Shown here: piece after piece, positions 14,721 to 22,138 of the stretch
How positions within the stretch are numbered: position 1 is the stretch's first letter
Layout: every line of letters starts with the position of its first letter
Source: Rhodomicrobium udaipurense JA643
Lineage (GTDB): Bacteria; Pseudomonadota; Alphaproteobacteria; Rhizobiales; Rhodomicrobiaceae
DNA: 39,448 nt
Assembly (NCBI RefSeq): GCF_000636015.1
Contig: NZ_JFZJ01000019.1
Span: 1-39,448, forward strand
Direction: 5' to 3'
Notes under the pieces: generated by a model
Told to the model about the DNA's origin: nothing
The model's database searches: none
The model's input: the letters and a program-made list of their open reading frames with translations, nothing else
Made by a program: the position numbers and the translations under genes

Positions 14721-16544
14721 ATGCCTCATGACACGCCGCTCATTGCAACCGTTGTTGGCGGCCTTGGGTTCGCGTTCATTTTCGGGGCTATTGCCAACCG
14801 CCTTCGCCTGCCGCCGCTCGTCGGCTATCTGCTCGCCGGTATCCTCGTGGGGCCGCACACGCCCGGCTTCGTAGCGGATCAGTCGCTCGCGCCGCAGCTT
14901 GCGGAACTCGGCGTCATTCTGCTCATGTTCGGCGTGGGGCTGCATTTCTCGCTATCGGATCTGCTCTCTGTCCGAAAGATCGCCATACCCGGCGCAATCG
15001 TGCAGATCACGCTCGCAACGATCCTCGGCCTCGGCCTCGCGCTGGGGATGGGTTGGCCGGTCGGCGCTGGCCTCGTCTTCGGTCTTGCGTTGTCGGTGGC
15101 GAGCACGGTCGTTCTGCTGCGCGCGATGCAGGAGCGTCGCCTCATCGAGACGGAGCGCGGGCGCATCGCGGTCGGATGGCTGATCGTGGAGGATCTGGCC
15201 ATGGTGCTGGCGCTGGTCCTGCTACCGGCGCTCGGCCCGCTGATCGGCGCCACGGGCAACAGCGCACCGGACCCGCTGGCGACGCATCTCGGCTTAGACC
15301 TCGGACTCACCGGCATTCTCTTCGTCACTTTCGCGAAGGTCGGCGCTTTCGTTGCGCTGATGCTGATCGTCGGGCGACGCGTAATCCCGTGGCTCTTGCA
15401 CCGCATGGCGCATACCGGTTCGCGTGAGTTGTTCCGCCTGTCGGTGCTTGCCATCGCGCTCGGTGTCGCGTTCGGCGCATCGGAACTGTTCGGCGTTTCG
15501 CTCGCGCTCGGCGCATTCTTCGCGGGCATGATCATGAGCGAGTCCGAGTTGTCGCAGCGGGCGGCACAGGAGACGCTGCCGTTGCGCGATGCCTTCTCGG
15601 TGCTGTTCTTCGTCGCCGTGGGCATGCTTTTCGACCCCACGAGCCTCGTCAACGACCCGCTGCCAATCCTCGCCGTGCTCTTCATCATCGTGATCGGAAA
15701 ATCGGTCGGCGCTTTTCTGATCGTGATCGCCTTCGGTTATCCCATCGCCACCGCACTCACGATTTCGGCGAGCCTCGCACAAATAGGGGAATTTTCGTTC
15801 ATACTCGCCGACCTGGGCATCCAGCTCGGCGTCTTGCCGAAGCAGGGGCGCGACCTCATTCTCGCGGGCGCGCTGCTGTCAATCGTGCTGAACCCGCTCG
15901 TCTTTGCAGGAGTGGATCGTCTGAAGCCGTGGTTCGAACGTCGCCGACCGCCCGCTGAGACGGCGCCCGACGCGCCGCGGACATCAACACTGGCCAAGGA
16001 AGCGGAACCGGCCGAGAGCGACGACGGCCCACCGCCGCCGACCAAACTGAAGAACCACGCTGTGCTCGTGGGCTACGGCCGCGTGGGTAGTCTCGTCGGC
16101 AAGGCGCTGAAGGAGAGTGGCAAGCCCTTTCTCGTTATCGAGGACGGCGAAAAACCCCTGGCGAGCCTTCGTACGGAAGGCATCGAAGTTATCGTCGGGA
16201 ACGCTGCCAGCTCGGACATTCTCGCCGCCGCGAATCTCAAGGGCGCGAGCGACCTTATCGTCGCCATTCCGAACGGCTTCGAGGCCGGACAGGTTGTCAG
16301 TCAGGCGCGCGCGACGCATCCCGGAATGCGCATCGTGGCTCGCGCCCACTCCGATGCGGAGGTTGAGCATCTGATGAGCCTCGGGGCGAACGCCGTGGTG
16401 ATGGGCGAGCGTGAGATCGCGCGGGGGCTGATCGAGGAGATGGCGGGCGGCACCGCAGCAACTGCGCCGGACGGTACGCTCAAGGCTACAGCTGTGGCGC
16501 GAGGCGGCGAGCCCGGCATCCAGCGCGAGGATCGCGTCGTCTGA
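14721..16544 (+). CDS. ybaL: CPA2-type cation:proton antiporter with TrkA-N domain (YbaL/KefB-like)
   Basis: A 607-residue inner-membrane protein. Residues about 1-395 form the Na+/H+-exchanger-type membrane domain with some 12 helices (LPPLVGYLLAGILVGPHTPG, then LGVILLMFGVGLHFS). A Pro/Asp-rich linker (about 405-435) follows, then a Rossmann TrkA-N (RCK) domain starting HAVLVGYGRVGSLVG, with GxGxxG for nucleotide and an acidic residue after beta-2 (VIEDGE). Such proteins exchange K+ or Na+ for H+ and are gated by nucleotides or glutathione adducts. The domain order and the phrase FVADQSLAPQLAELG match YbaL best. There is no KefF/KefG-type ancillary gene beside it, so glutathione gating is not implied. 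Confidence 0.9.
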   Translation: MPHDTPLIATVVGGLGFAFIFGAIANRLRLPPLVGYLLAGILVGPHTPGFVADQSLAPQLAELGVILLMFGVGLHFSLSDLLSVRKIAIPGAIVQITLATILGLGLALGMGWPVGAGLVFGLALSVASTVVLLRAMQERRLIETERGRIAVGWLIVEDLAMVLALVLLPALGPLIGATGNSAPDPLATHLGLDLGLTGILFVTFAKVGAFVALMLIVGRRVIPWLLHRMAHTGSRELFRLSVLAIALGVAFGASELFGVSLALGAFFAGMIMSESELSQRAAQETLPLRDAFSVLFFVAVGMLFDPTSLVNDPLPILAVLFIIVIGKSVGAFLIVIAFGYPIATALTISASLAQIGEFSFILADLGIQLGVLPKQGRDLILAGALLSIVLNPLVFAGVDRLKPWFERRRPPAETAPDAPRTSTLAKEAEPAESDDGPPPPTKLKNHAVLVGYGRVGSLVGKALKESGKPFLVIEDGEKPLASLRTEGIEVIVGNAASSDILAAANLKGASDLIVAIPNGFEAGQVVSQARATHPGMRIVARAHSDAEVEHLMSLGANAVVMGEREIARGLIEEMAGGTAATAPDGTLKATAVARGGEPGIQREDRVV

Positions 16545-16613
16545 GCAGGCGGCGCGTTCTTATGGGGCTTTTCGCGTCCTCTTTAGCTTTGGGAAGCGGC
16601 AGTTCGGCCGCCG

Positions 16614-17534
16614 TCAACGCGACGAGCGTGGAAAGCCATGTCGCTCGACTACGGTCAATGGCCGCGCCGCAGCGGCTTCTGCTTCCCCATTTGGGATGAA
16701 GCCGCGCGCCGCCATCTCGCTCAGAACCCAATTCCTACGTTCCTGCGCTTTTTGAGAATTCTTCGGGTCGCTGTAATAAGTGGGCGCTTTCACCAGCGCG
16801 GCAAGATACGCTGCTTCCTCAACCGCTAGTTCTGACGGCTTTTTGTCGAAGTGACGACGCGCCGCCTCCACGACTCCGAAAGCGCCTCGGCCGAGGTAAG
16901 CGTGGTTCAGGAAAGTGCCAAGGAGCGTGTCCTTGTCGAGGAGCGCTTCCAGCCGCTCCTGCCAAAGCGTCTCCTTCAATTCGCGCTTGACCGTCGACTG
17001 TCGCCCGAGTTGGGTTAACATCAAATTTCTTGCCAAGGCTTTGGAAAATCTCGAATAACAGAGTTTGGTTGAATCGGAGGCATCTATCGAGCCGCGCGTC
17101 ATCACGCGAGCGAGGGCGATATTGCTGAAAAGGATCAGGCGACCCACGCATTCGCTGAAGTCGGCTCGCTGCCGTTGGTAAAATTCCGGGTCTTCAGCAA
17201 CGACAAATGCGTCGCGAACCTTTTTCGGCAAAGCCGTCAGGGAAGCGATCTCGCGTTTCGAAACGTTGGTAGAAGTTAGTGTCTGTTCAAGCGCTTCGGC
17301 GATCTGCGTGCTGGATGAAGGTAGTTCCTCGCAACTCTTCAGAAACTCGGCTTCAGTGGGCTCGGGTTCGCCTTTTTCCTGCGCGTAAAGCTGCCAATGG
17401 AAGGAATTCTTTAGCGCGATGACCAATATCGCCGCCTTGGCGGAGCAGTTTTCCGAAGAAGATAAAGCGCGCGCGGGCATCGCGAACGCCCCTGACACGA
17501 GCATCGAGCCCGCGACGATCCAAGACAGCCTCAC
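16614..17534 (-). CDS. Secreted stand-alone GT51 transglycosylase-like protein with degenerate active-site motifs
   Basis: A 306-residue protein with a signal peptide (about 1-23), a 75-residue unfamiliar segment, and a GT51 (class A PBP transglycosylase) domain from about 100 to 280, but no transpeptidase domain. GT51 polymerises lipid II into glycan strands. Motif 1 keeps the catalytic Glu114 (VVAEDPEFY) but lacks the following His and Gly-x-Asp. Motif 2 (normally QGGSTITQQL) is unrecognisable; only ALARNLML survives. Motif 3 keeps Arg184 and Glu188 (RELKE). The C-terminal half is well conserved: LGTFLNHAYLGRGAFG and HFDKKPSELAVEEAAYLAAL. GTG 17534 is the start, with CGGAG seven bases upstream. 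It may be inactive, altered or regulatory. It converges on the antiporter gene. Confidence 0.82.
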   Translation of the reverse strand: MRLSWIVAGSMLVSGAFAMPARALSSSENCSAKAAILVIALKNSFHWQLYAQEKGEPEPTEAEFLKSCEELPSSSTQIAEALEQTLTSTNVSKREIASLTALPKKVRDAFVVAEDPEFYQRQRADFSECVGRLILFSNIALARVMTRGSIDASDSTKLCYSRFSKALARNLMLTQLGRQSTVKRELKETLWQERLEALLDKDTLLGTFLNHAYLGRGAFGVVEAARRHFDKKPSELAVEEAAYLAALVKAPTYYSDPKNSQKAQERRNWVLSEMAARGFIPNGEAEAAAARPLTVVERHGFPRSSR

Positions 17535-17627
17535 GCGCCGCTCCGAAAATTTCCGGACTGTTGCACCATGTCAGCTCCACTTATCAAAATTTGCTTCGTC
17601 GCAAACCGATCAGAGCAGGCACAAAAC

Positions 17628-18617
17628 TCAGAACATCGCCGCATGCACGCGATCCGGCGGATTGTGACCGTCGAGGAACGTGCGGATGTTGATGATGACC
17701 TTCTCGCCCATGTCGAGGCGGCCTTCGATGGTCGCCGAACCGAGATGCGGCAGGACCACAACCTTCGGATTGCGCAGAAGCTTAGGATTGATCGCCGGCT
17801 CGTTCTCGAACACGTCGAGGCCAGCGCCTGCGACCTCGCCCGCCTCGACCATGCGCGACAGCGCGTTCTCGTCGATGACTTCGCCACGCGCGGTGTTGAC
17901 GATATAGGCCGTCGGCTTAAGCAGCTTGAGGCGGCGCGCCGACAAGAGATGGAACGTCGCGGGGGTGTGCGGGCAGTTCACCGAGATGATGTCCATGTGG
18001 GCGAGCATCTGATCGAGGCTTTCCCAATAGGTCGCGCCGAGTTCGGCCTCGACTGCGCCCGGCACGCGGCGGCGGTTATGATAGTTGATCGACAGGCCGA
18101 ACGCCTTGGCGCGGCGCGCGACGGCGCGGCCGATGCGGCCCATGCCGATAATGCCGAGCTTCTTGCCCCAGATGCGGTGCCCAAGCATCCATGTCGGCGA
18201 CCAGCCGTGCCACTCCTTGCCGTCCTGCAGGTAGTCGGCGCCTTCCACGAGGCGGCGCGGCACCGAGAGGATCAGCGCCATCGTCATGTCCGCTGTATCT
18301 TCGGTAAGGATACCCGGCGTATTGGTGACGATGATGCCACGATTGCGCGCCGTTTCGAGGTCTATGTTATCGACGCCGGTGCCGTAGTTGGCGATCAGCT
18401 TCAATTGAGGGCCGGCCGATGAAAGAAGCGTCTTGTCAATCCGGTCGGTTACGGTAGGAACGAGCACGGTCGCCGTTCGCATCGCCGCCGCGAGCTGGTC
18501 CCGCGTCATCGGTGCGTCGGAAGCATTGAGCGTCACGTCGAACAGCTCGCGCATGCGGGCCTCGACTAGCTCGGGAAGTTTGCGGGTGACGACGACTTTA
18601 ACGTTTTGTGCGGTCAT
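17628..18617 (-). CDS. D-isomer-specific 2-hydroxyacid dehydrogenase (glyoxylate/hydroxypyruvate reductase-like)
   Basis: A 329-residue NAD(P)H-dependent dehydrogenase. The nucleotide-binding motif GMGRIG is at 158-163. The catalytic triad is Arg244 (NTARGEVID), Glu273 (VFENEP) and His291 (LPHLGSAT). After the second Rossmann strand the sequence is YHNRRR (179-184), with arginines rather than an acidic residue, which favours NADPH. This pattern fits glyoxylate/hydroxypyruvate reductases or glycerate dehydrogenases; phosphoglycerate dehydrogenase is unlikely because there is no C-terminal ACT domain. The divergent neighbour, 83 bases away, is an SH3-domain secreted protein, a pairing common in Hyphomicrobiales. 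Exact substrate is not determinable. Confidence 0.9.
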   Translation of the reverse strand: MTAQNVKVVVTRKLPELVEARMRELFDVTLNASDAPMTRDQLAAAMRTATVLVPTVTDRIDKTLLSSAGPQLKLIANYGTGVDNIDLETARNRGIIVTNTPGILTEDTADMTMALILSVPRRLVEGADYLQDGKEWHGWSPTWMLGHRIWGKKLGIIGMGRIGRAVARRAKAFGLSINYHNRRRVPGAVEAELGATYWESLDQMLAHMDIISVNCPHTPATFHLLSARRLKLLKPTAYIVNTARGEVIDENALSRMVEAGEVAGAGLDVFENEPAINPKLLRNPKVVVLPHLGSATIEGRLDMGEKVIINIRTFLDGHNPPDRVHAAMF

Positions 18618-18700
18618 AGGGGGCTCGACATGGCCGGCTTGGCCTTGATGGACAGGTGCAACGCAATTTCGCTCCCGTTATCTAACAGATACGGCCCGCG

Positions 18701-19228
18701 ATGACAAAGTTTCGGATCGTATGCGGCATATTGGTCGCGTTCTCGTTTTTTTCCGGCGTATCGTTAGCGCAGGAGGCGGCGCAACGCAATGCCGGGCCCG
18801 TCACGGGGCTGCCTTTGCCGCGCTTTGTCAGCCTGAAAGCGAGCGAGGTAAACGCGCGCGTCGGTCCCGGCGGCGAGTATCAGATCGCGTGGGTGTTCCG
18901 CCGCGCTGGGTTGCCTGTGGAAGTGATCGCCGAGTTCGAGAACTGGCGGCAGGTGCGTGATTCGGAAGGCGGAACCGGTTGGGTGAACGCGGCGCTGACA
19001 AGCGCGCGTCGAACAGCGGTCGTCGCCCCCTGGGTGAAGGATCGCATGCTGTTCCGGCTGACCGCGACGCGGGGCGGCGGCACGCTCGTCGCGCAGATCG
19101 AGCCGGGCGCAATCGTCGATATCGCGCAATGCGACGGCGAGGATTGCGAGGTCTATGCGAGCAAGCAGAAGGGATATCTGCCGCAAAAGAGCCTTTGGGG
19201 CGTGTATCCCGGTGAGAAGGTGAAGTAG
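18701..19228 (+). CDS. Secreted bacterial SH3-domain protein
   Basis: A 175-residue protein with a signal peptide cleaved near residue 23 (GVSLA|Q). It has a bacterial SH3-type fold: FVSLKASEVNARVGPGGEY is the canonical N-terminal strand pair, and WRQVRDSEGGTGWV the conserved W-x-x-V...GWV segment. A second SH3-like half (about 108-170) ends in KQKGYLPQKSLWGVYPGE; it has two cysteines (QCDGEDC). Such domains often bind cell-wall peptides. The family is small, periplasmic and widespread in Hyphomicrobiales, with no defined role. It sits divergent to the hydroxyacid dehydrogenase gene and 44 bases before the ABM gene. Confidence 0.88.
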   Translation: MTKFRIVCGILVAFSFFSGVSLAQEAAQRNAGPVTGLPLPRFVSLKASEVNARVGPGGEYQIAWVFRRAGLPVEVIAEFENWRQVRDSEGGTGWVNAALTSARRTAVVAPWVKDRMLFRLTATRGGGTLVAQIEPGAIVDIAQCDGEDCEVYASKQKGYLPQKSLWGVYPGEKVK

Positions 19229-19272
19229 CTGCGCCCGAGGGCGAGGCAATGACGCACGGGAAAGGGACGGCA

Positions 19273-19572
19273 ATGGTCTACGAAATCTGCGAAATTCATG
19301 TGAAAGAGGGTGAGGAAGCGGCATTCGAGGCGGCGGTGAAGGAAGCTGCGCCGTTCTTCCAGCGCTCGAAGGGTTGCCTCGGCCTTGAGCTTCAGCGCAC
19401 CATCGAATCGACGTCGAAATATCGGCTCGTCATCCAGTGGGAAACGCTCGACGATCACATCGTGCATTTCCGCAACTCGGAAAACTTTCAGGAGTGGCGG
19501 AAGCTCGCCGGGCCGTTCTTCGCCCAGCCGCCGCATGTCGAGCATACGGATGTGGCGCTGACGGCGTTCTGA
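19273..19572 (+). CDS. Antibiotic-biosynthesis-monooxygenase (ABM) domain protein
   Basis: A 99-residue single-domain protein of the dimeric alpha/beta ABM fold. Its layout is VYEICEIHVKEGEEAAFEAA, SKGCLGLELQRTIES, YRLVIQWETLDDHIVHFRNS and a final PHVEHTDVAL. Some relatives oxidise quinols or degrade haem, but most ABM singletons have no known substrate. I start at ATG 19273 with AAAGGGA just upstream; ATG 19249 would add eight residues. It lies 44 bases after the SH3 gene on the same strand and may share its transcript. Family call is good; function unknown. Confidence 0.83.
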   Translation: MVYEICEIHVKEGEEAAFEAAVKEAAPFFQRSKGCLGLELQRTIESTSKYRLVIQWETLDDHIVHFRNSENFQEWRKLAGPFFAQPPHVEHTDVALTAF

Positions 19573-19887
19573 CGGCGGCGCGAGCATTCAAGTTTCTGCT
19601 GTTCGCGCTTAAAAAAAGCTGCTGGCACCCTCGACCGGAGCCGGAAGCGCGGGCCGACCCATCCGCGCAAGCCGTAGATGGAGCGCGATGGGCGAACATT
19701 CTGGACAAAGGGGCCGCGCGGACGCGCAATTTTCAGACGCTTGACGAAGTATCCACGGACCGTCGCAGTCTATCTGATTGTTACGGAGAAAATTGACGAA
19801 GCAATGGATTGCGTCCATCCGATTCCGATGATAGAAACGGCGAACTCGGGAACCGGCGGTTCCACCGTCCGGGTTTTTGACGTGCGT
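19573..19887. other. 315-base gap upstream of tRNA-Ser
   Basis: No family-like protein or terminator with a clear U-tract was recognised; an A7 run lies near 19611. Two TTGACG-type hexamers (about 19751 and 19794) are possible -35 elements for the tRNA promoter, but I cannot pair either with a good -10. Confidence 0.4.
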
Positions 19888-19979
19888 GGAGACGTGGCCG
19901 AGAGGCTGAAGGCACTCGTTTGCTAAATGAGCAGACCCCTAAAAGGGTCTCGAGGGTTCGAATCCCTCCGTCTCCGCCA
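19888..19979 (+). tRNA. tRNA-Ser (anticodon GCT)
   Basis: A 92-base class II tRNA with encoded CCA. The acceptor stem GGAGACG (19888-19894) pairs with CGTCTCC (19969-19975). The D arm contains TGGCCGAGAGGCTGAAGGC, the anticodon loop is TTGCTAA with GCT at 19922-19924 (reads AGC/AGT), the long variable arm is ACCCCTAAAAGGGT-like, and the T arm is GAGGGTTCGAATCCCTC. An integrase relic begins 21 bases after the 3' end, so this tRNA was probably an integration site. Confidence 0.97.
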
Positions 19980-20000
19980 TCCACCCAAGGTTTATTTTAA

Positions 20001-20236
20001 GCGAAGACCGCAGCGGGATTGACCAACTTGCATTTCCATGACTTGCGCGGCACGGCTGTAACCGTGCTCGCGGAGGAAGGATGCACCGACATGCAAAATC
20101 GGCGTCGATCACAGGCCACAGCCTGAAACAGGTTGCGTCGATCCTGGTCAAATATCAGGCTCGGACGCGCGAACTCAACGTCGTCGCCACCAAAAAAATG
20201 GAGGAAACATGGATTGCCAAACTCGCGATGGGCTGA
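20001..20236 (+). pseudogene. Tyrosine recombinase (phage/island integrase) C-terminal relic
   Basis: A decayed fragment read in two frames. From 20001 the frame gives AKTAAGLTNLHFHDLRGTAV (catalytic H-x-L-R box) and on to CTDMQ. From about 20102 the adjoining frame gives ASITGHSLKQVASILVKYQA (GHS box and the nucleophile Tyr), then RTRELNVVATKKMEETWIAK and a stop at 20234-20236. Removing one A from the A4 run (20095-20098) and one G from CGG (20100-20102) restores MQIASITGHSLK, so two single-base insertions explain the break. The N-terminal two-thirds is missing; a stop lies immediately upstream at 19998-20000. It abuts tRNA-Ser and is presumably left from a lost or rearranged element. Confidence 0.85.
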
Positions 20237-20337
20237 TAGAGAATGCGCCACCAAGTGGCTAACACGGTGTCTAACTTCCCGGCATTTACGGTTTGTTCAC
20301 TTGGCTACGCCAGCTAAGACACTGATCTGTCTGGCAT

Positions 20338-20422
20338 GGAGGGGTGCCCGAGTGGCTAAAGGGGACGGACTGTAAATCCGTTGGCTAAGCCTACGTTGGT
20401 TCGAATCCAACCCCCTCCACCA
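20338..20422 (+). tRNA. tRNA-Tyr (anticodon GTA)
   Basis: An 85-base class II tRNA with encoded CCA. The acceptor stem GGAGGGG (20338-20344) pairs with CCCCTCC (20412-20418), with discriminator A. The D arm contains TGCCCGAGTGGCTAAAGGGG, the anticodon stem-loop ACGGA-CTGTAAA-TCCGT carries GTA at 20372-20374, and the T arm is TTGGTTCGAATCCAA. It lies about 100 bases after the integrase relic. Confidence 0.97.
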
Positions 20423-20785
20423 TTTCTGAAAATCGCGATCCCCGCTCAAATATGGAAAAAAGGCGCGTTCGTATCTCCGACCGTCGTCATATTGTCCAAT
20501 GCCCGAGTTATGGCTAACTGCTTGGGGGGCGCCTGATCGGGCCGCTCGGCCCAGAGTGCCTTGGATCAACCCCGTTCACCCGGTCAAAGCGCGGATAGGG
20601 CATTTTCGTCTTTCCGCGAAACGAGAGAAAGAAATCTCGAAAAGCCTCCAGGTTTTGGAGCAACGCGTTTTCTTCGCGCAAACCGGGCTCCATTTCGCTC
20701 GAATGCGCACTAAAATCATGGAAATCGACCAACCCGGCGTCGCGACGAATTCGTAAAAGCGCGACGCCCCGGCGAAGGATAAAAC
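20423..20785. other. 363-base gap after tRNA-Tyr
   Basis: No gene is recognised. A plus-strand frame at 20499-20756 and a minus-strand frame at 20514-20819 read as unrelated to any family. The stretch presumably contains the promoter of the downstream decarboxylase-like gene, whose ribosome site GAAGGAT (20774-20780) is clear. No second integrase fragment or tRNA-end copy was noticed. Confidence 0.4.
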
Positions 20786-21703
20786 GTGGCTGAAACTTCC
20801 CCTCCCGCTGCTTCCGCACCCGAATTCGATGAACGCCGCTCGGCTGTTTCGGCCGACACGGCCGACACGTCGGGCGACGAAAACACCGAGGCTTCGGTGA
20901 GCACGTCGGCCGATAACGCGCCGCGACCGATCATCATCACAGACGTGAACGGTCACATCGGGACCATCACCCTCAACAACATGGCCAAGCGCAACGTTCT
21001 CAGCTCGGCGCTGCTCGACTCGCTCACGGCCGCCCTCGAAGAGTTCAAGGCGCAGTCGGTGCGCGTGGTGATCGTGCGCGGGCAGCCGAGCGTCAAGGTC
21101 TGGTCCGCCGGGCATGACGTCAGGGAGCTACGCCGCGGGCATCAAGATCCGCTCGGCTATGCCGATCCGCTGGAACAGGCGCTGCGGGCGATACGCTCGT
21201 ATCCGGGGCCGGTCATCGCCATGGTGCAGGGCTCGGTGTGGGGCGGCGCCTTCGATCTCGTCCTTTCCTGCGATATGATCATCGCGGACGAAACCTCGAC
21301 CTTCGCGATCACCCCAGTCAATCTAGGCCTGCCGTACAATACGACCGGCCTCCTGCACTGCCTCAACCGGTTGCCGGTGAACTTCATCAAGGAGATGTTT
21401 TTCACCGCCAATCCGGTGAAGGCGGAGGCCGCCGAACACTGGGGTATCATCAACCACGTCGTCCCCTCGACGGAGATCGAAACCTTCACTCAAACGCTGG
21501 CGCAGCACATCGCCACGAAAGCGCCGCTCGCCGTCGCCGTCGTGAAAGAGCAGCTTCGGGTGTTGACCGACTTCCAGCCGGTGGCGGCGCAGGTGTTCGA
21601 GCGCATCCAGAACATGCGGCGCGAGGTCTATGAGAGCGCCGACTACCAAGAAGGCGTCGACGCTTTCCTCGAAAAGCGAAAGCCGGATTTCCAAGGCAAG
21701 TAA
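20786..21703 (+). CDS. scpB: Methylmalonyl-CoA decarboxylase-like crotonase (ScpB family)
   Basis: A 305-residue crotonase-fold protein. The core from about residue 47 closely follows ScpB: HIGTITLNNMAKRNVLSSAL, SAGHDVREL, VQGSVWGGAFDLVLSCDMII, FAITPVNLGLPYNTTG and YESADYQEGVDAFLEKR. His110 and Tyr184 sit exactly 44 positions after the E. coli ScpB active-site residues His66 and Tyr140 as I recall them, so the core aligns without gaps up to there. ScpB decarboxylates methylmalonyl-CoA to propionyl-CoA. The first about 44 residues are an extra Ser/Ala/Asp/Glu-rich tail. GTG 20786 has a good ribosome site; an internal GTG near 20897 could give a tail-less form. MeaB is encoded 7 kb away, but no mutase is in the window. 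Confidence 0.87.
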   Translation: MAETSPPAASAPEFDERRSAVSADTADTSGDENTEASVSTSADNAPRPIIITDVNGHIGTITLNNMAKRNVLSSALLDSLTAALEEFKAQSVRVVIVRGQPSVKVWSAGHDVRELRRGHQDPLGYADPLEQALRAIRSYPGPVIAMVQGSVWGGAFDLVLSCDMIIADETSTFAITPVNLGLPYNTTGLLHCLNRLPVNFIKEMFFTANPVKAEAAEHWGIINHVVPSTEIETFTQTLAQHIATKAPLAVAVVKEQLRVLTDFQPVAAQVFERIQNMRREVYESADYQEGVDAFLEKRKPDFQGK

Positions 21704-21723
21704 TCGGCCGACTGGCAGCGGCT

Positions 21724-22125
21724 CTATGCTTTCGGCAGCGCCTCGATAATCACGAAGGCCTGTGCAAGCGGGTAATCGTCGGTGATCGTGAGGTGAATGC
21801 GCGCCTCGTGGCCGTCCGGCAGCAGCGCCGCGAGCCGCTCGCCCGCGCCGCCGGTGAGCCGCATCGTCGGCGCGCCGGACGGCAGGTTCGTCACGCCCAT
21901 GTCGCGCCAGAACACGCCGTCCGCGAGGCCGGTGCCCAGCGCCTTGGCGCAGGCTTCCTTCGCCGCGAAACGTTTGGCGTAGGATGCTGCGCGCGCGGTC
22001 CGCGCGTCGGATTTCGCGCGCTCCTTCTCCGTGAACACGCGGTCGAGGAAGCGGTCGCCGTAGCGCGCGATTGTCTTCTCGATGCGGCGGATGTCGGTGA
22101 GATCGCTGCCGATGCCGATAATCAT
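21724..22125 (-). CDS. acpS: Holo-[acyl-carrier-protein] synthase
   Basis: A 133-residue 4'-phosphopantetheinyl transferase that activates acyl carrier protein for fatty acid synthesis. Family motifs are [16 protein letters not shown] (Mg2+-binding Asp8), FTEKERAKS, and [17 protein letters not shown] (catalytic Glu in AAKEA). The final [16 protein letters not shown] is typical. It is the last gene of the reverse-strand cluster, 13 bases after pdxJ, and converges on scpB with only 20 bases between. The pdxJ-acpS pair is widely conserved in Proteobacteria; here lepB, rnc and era, which often follow in Hyphomicrobiales, are absent. Confidence 0.94.
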   Translation of the reverse strand: MIIGIGSDLTDIRRIEKTIARYGDRFLDRVFTEKERAKSDARTARAASYAKRFAAKEACAKALGTGLADGVFWRDMGVTNLPSGAPTMRLTGGAGERLAALLPDGHEARIHLTITDDYPLAQAFVIIEALPKA

Positions 22126-22138
22126 GGCTCGCGTGGCG

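Noticed and set aside
20237..20337. Search for a duplicated tRNA-Ser 3' end (attachment-site repeat) after the integrase relic
   Set aside because: No copy of the tRNA-Ser 3' end was seen between the relic and tRNA-Tyr or just beyond it.
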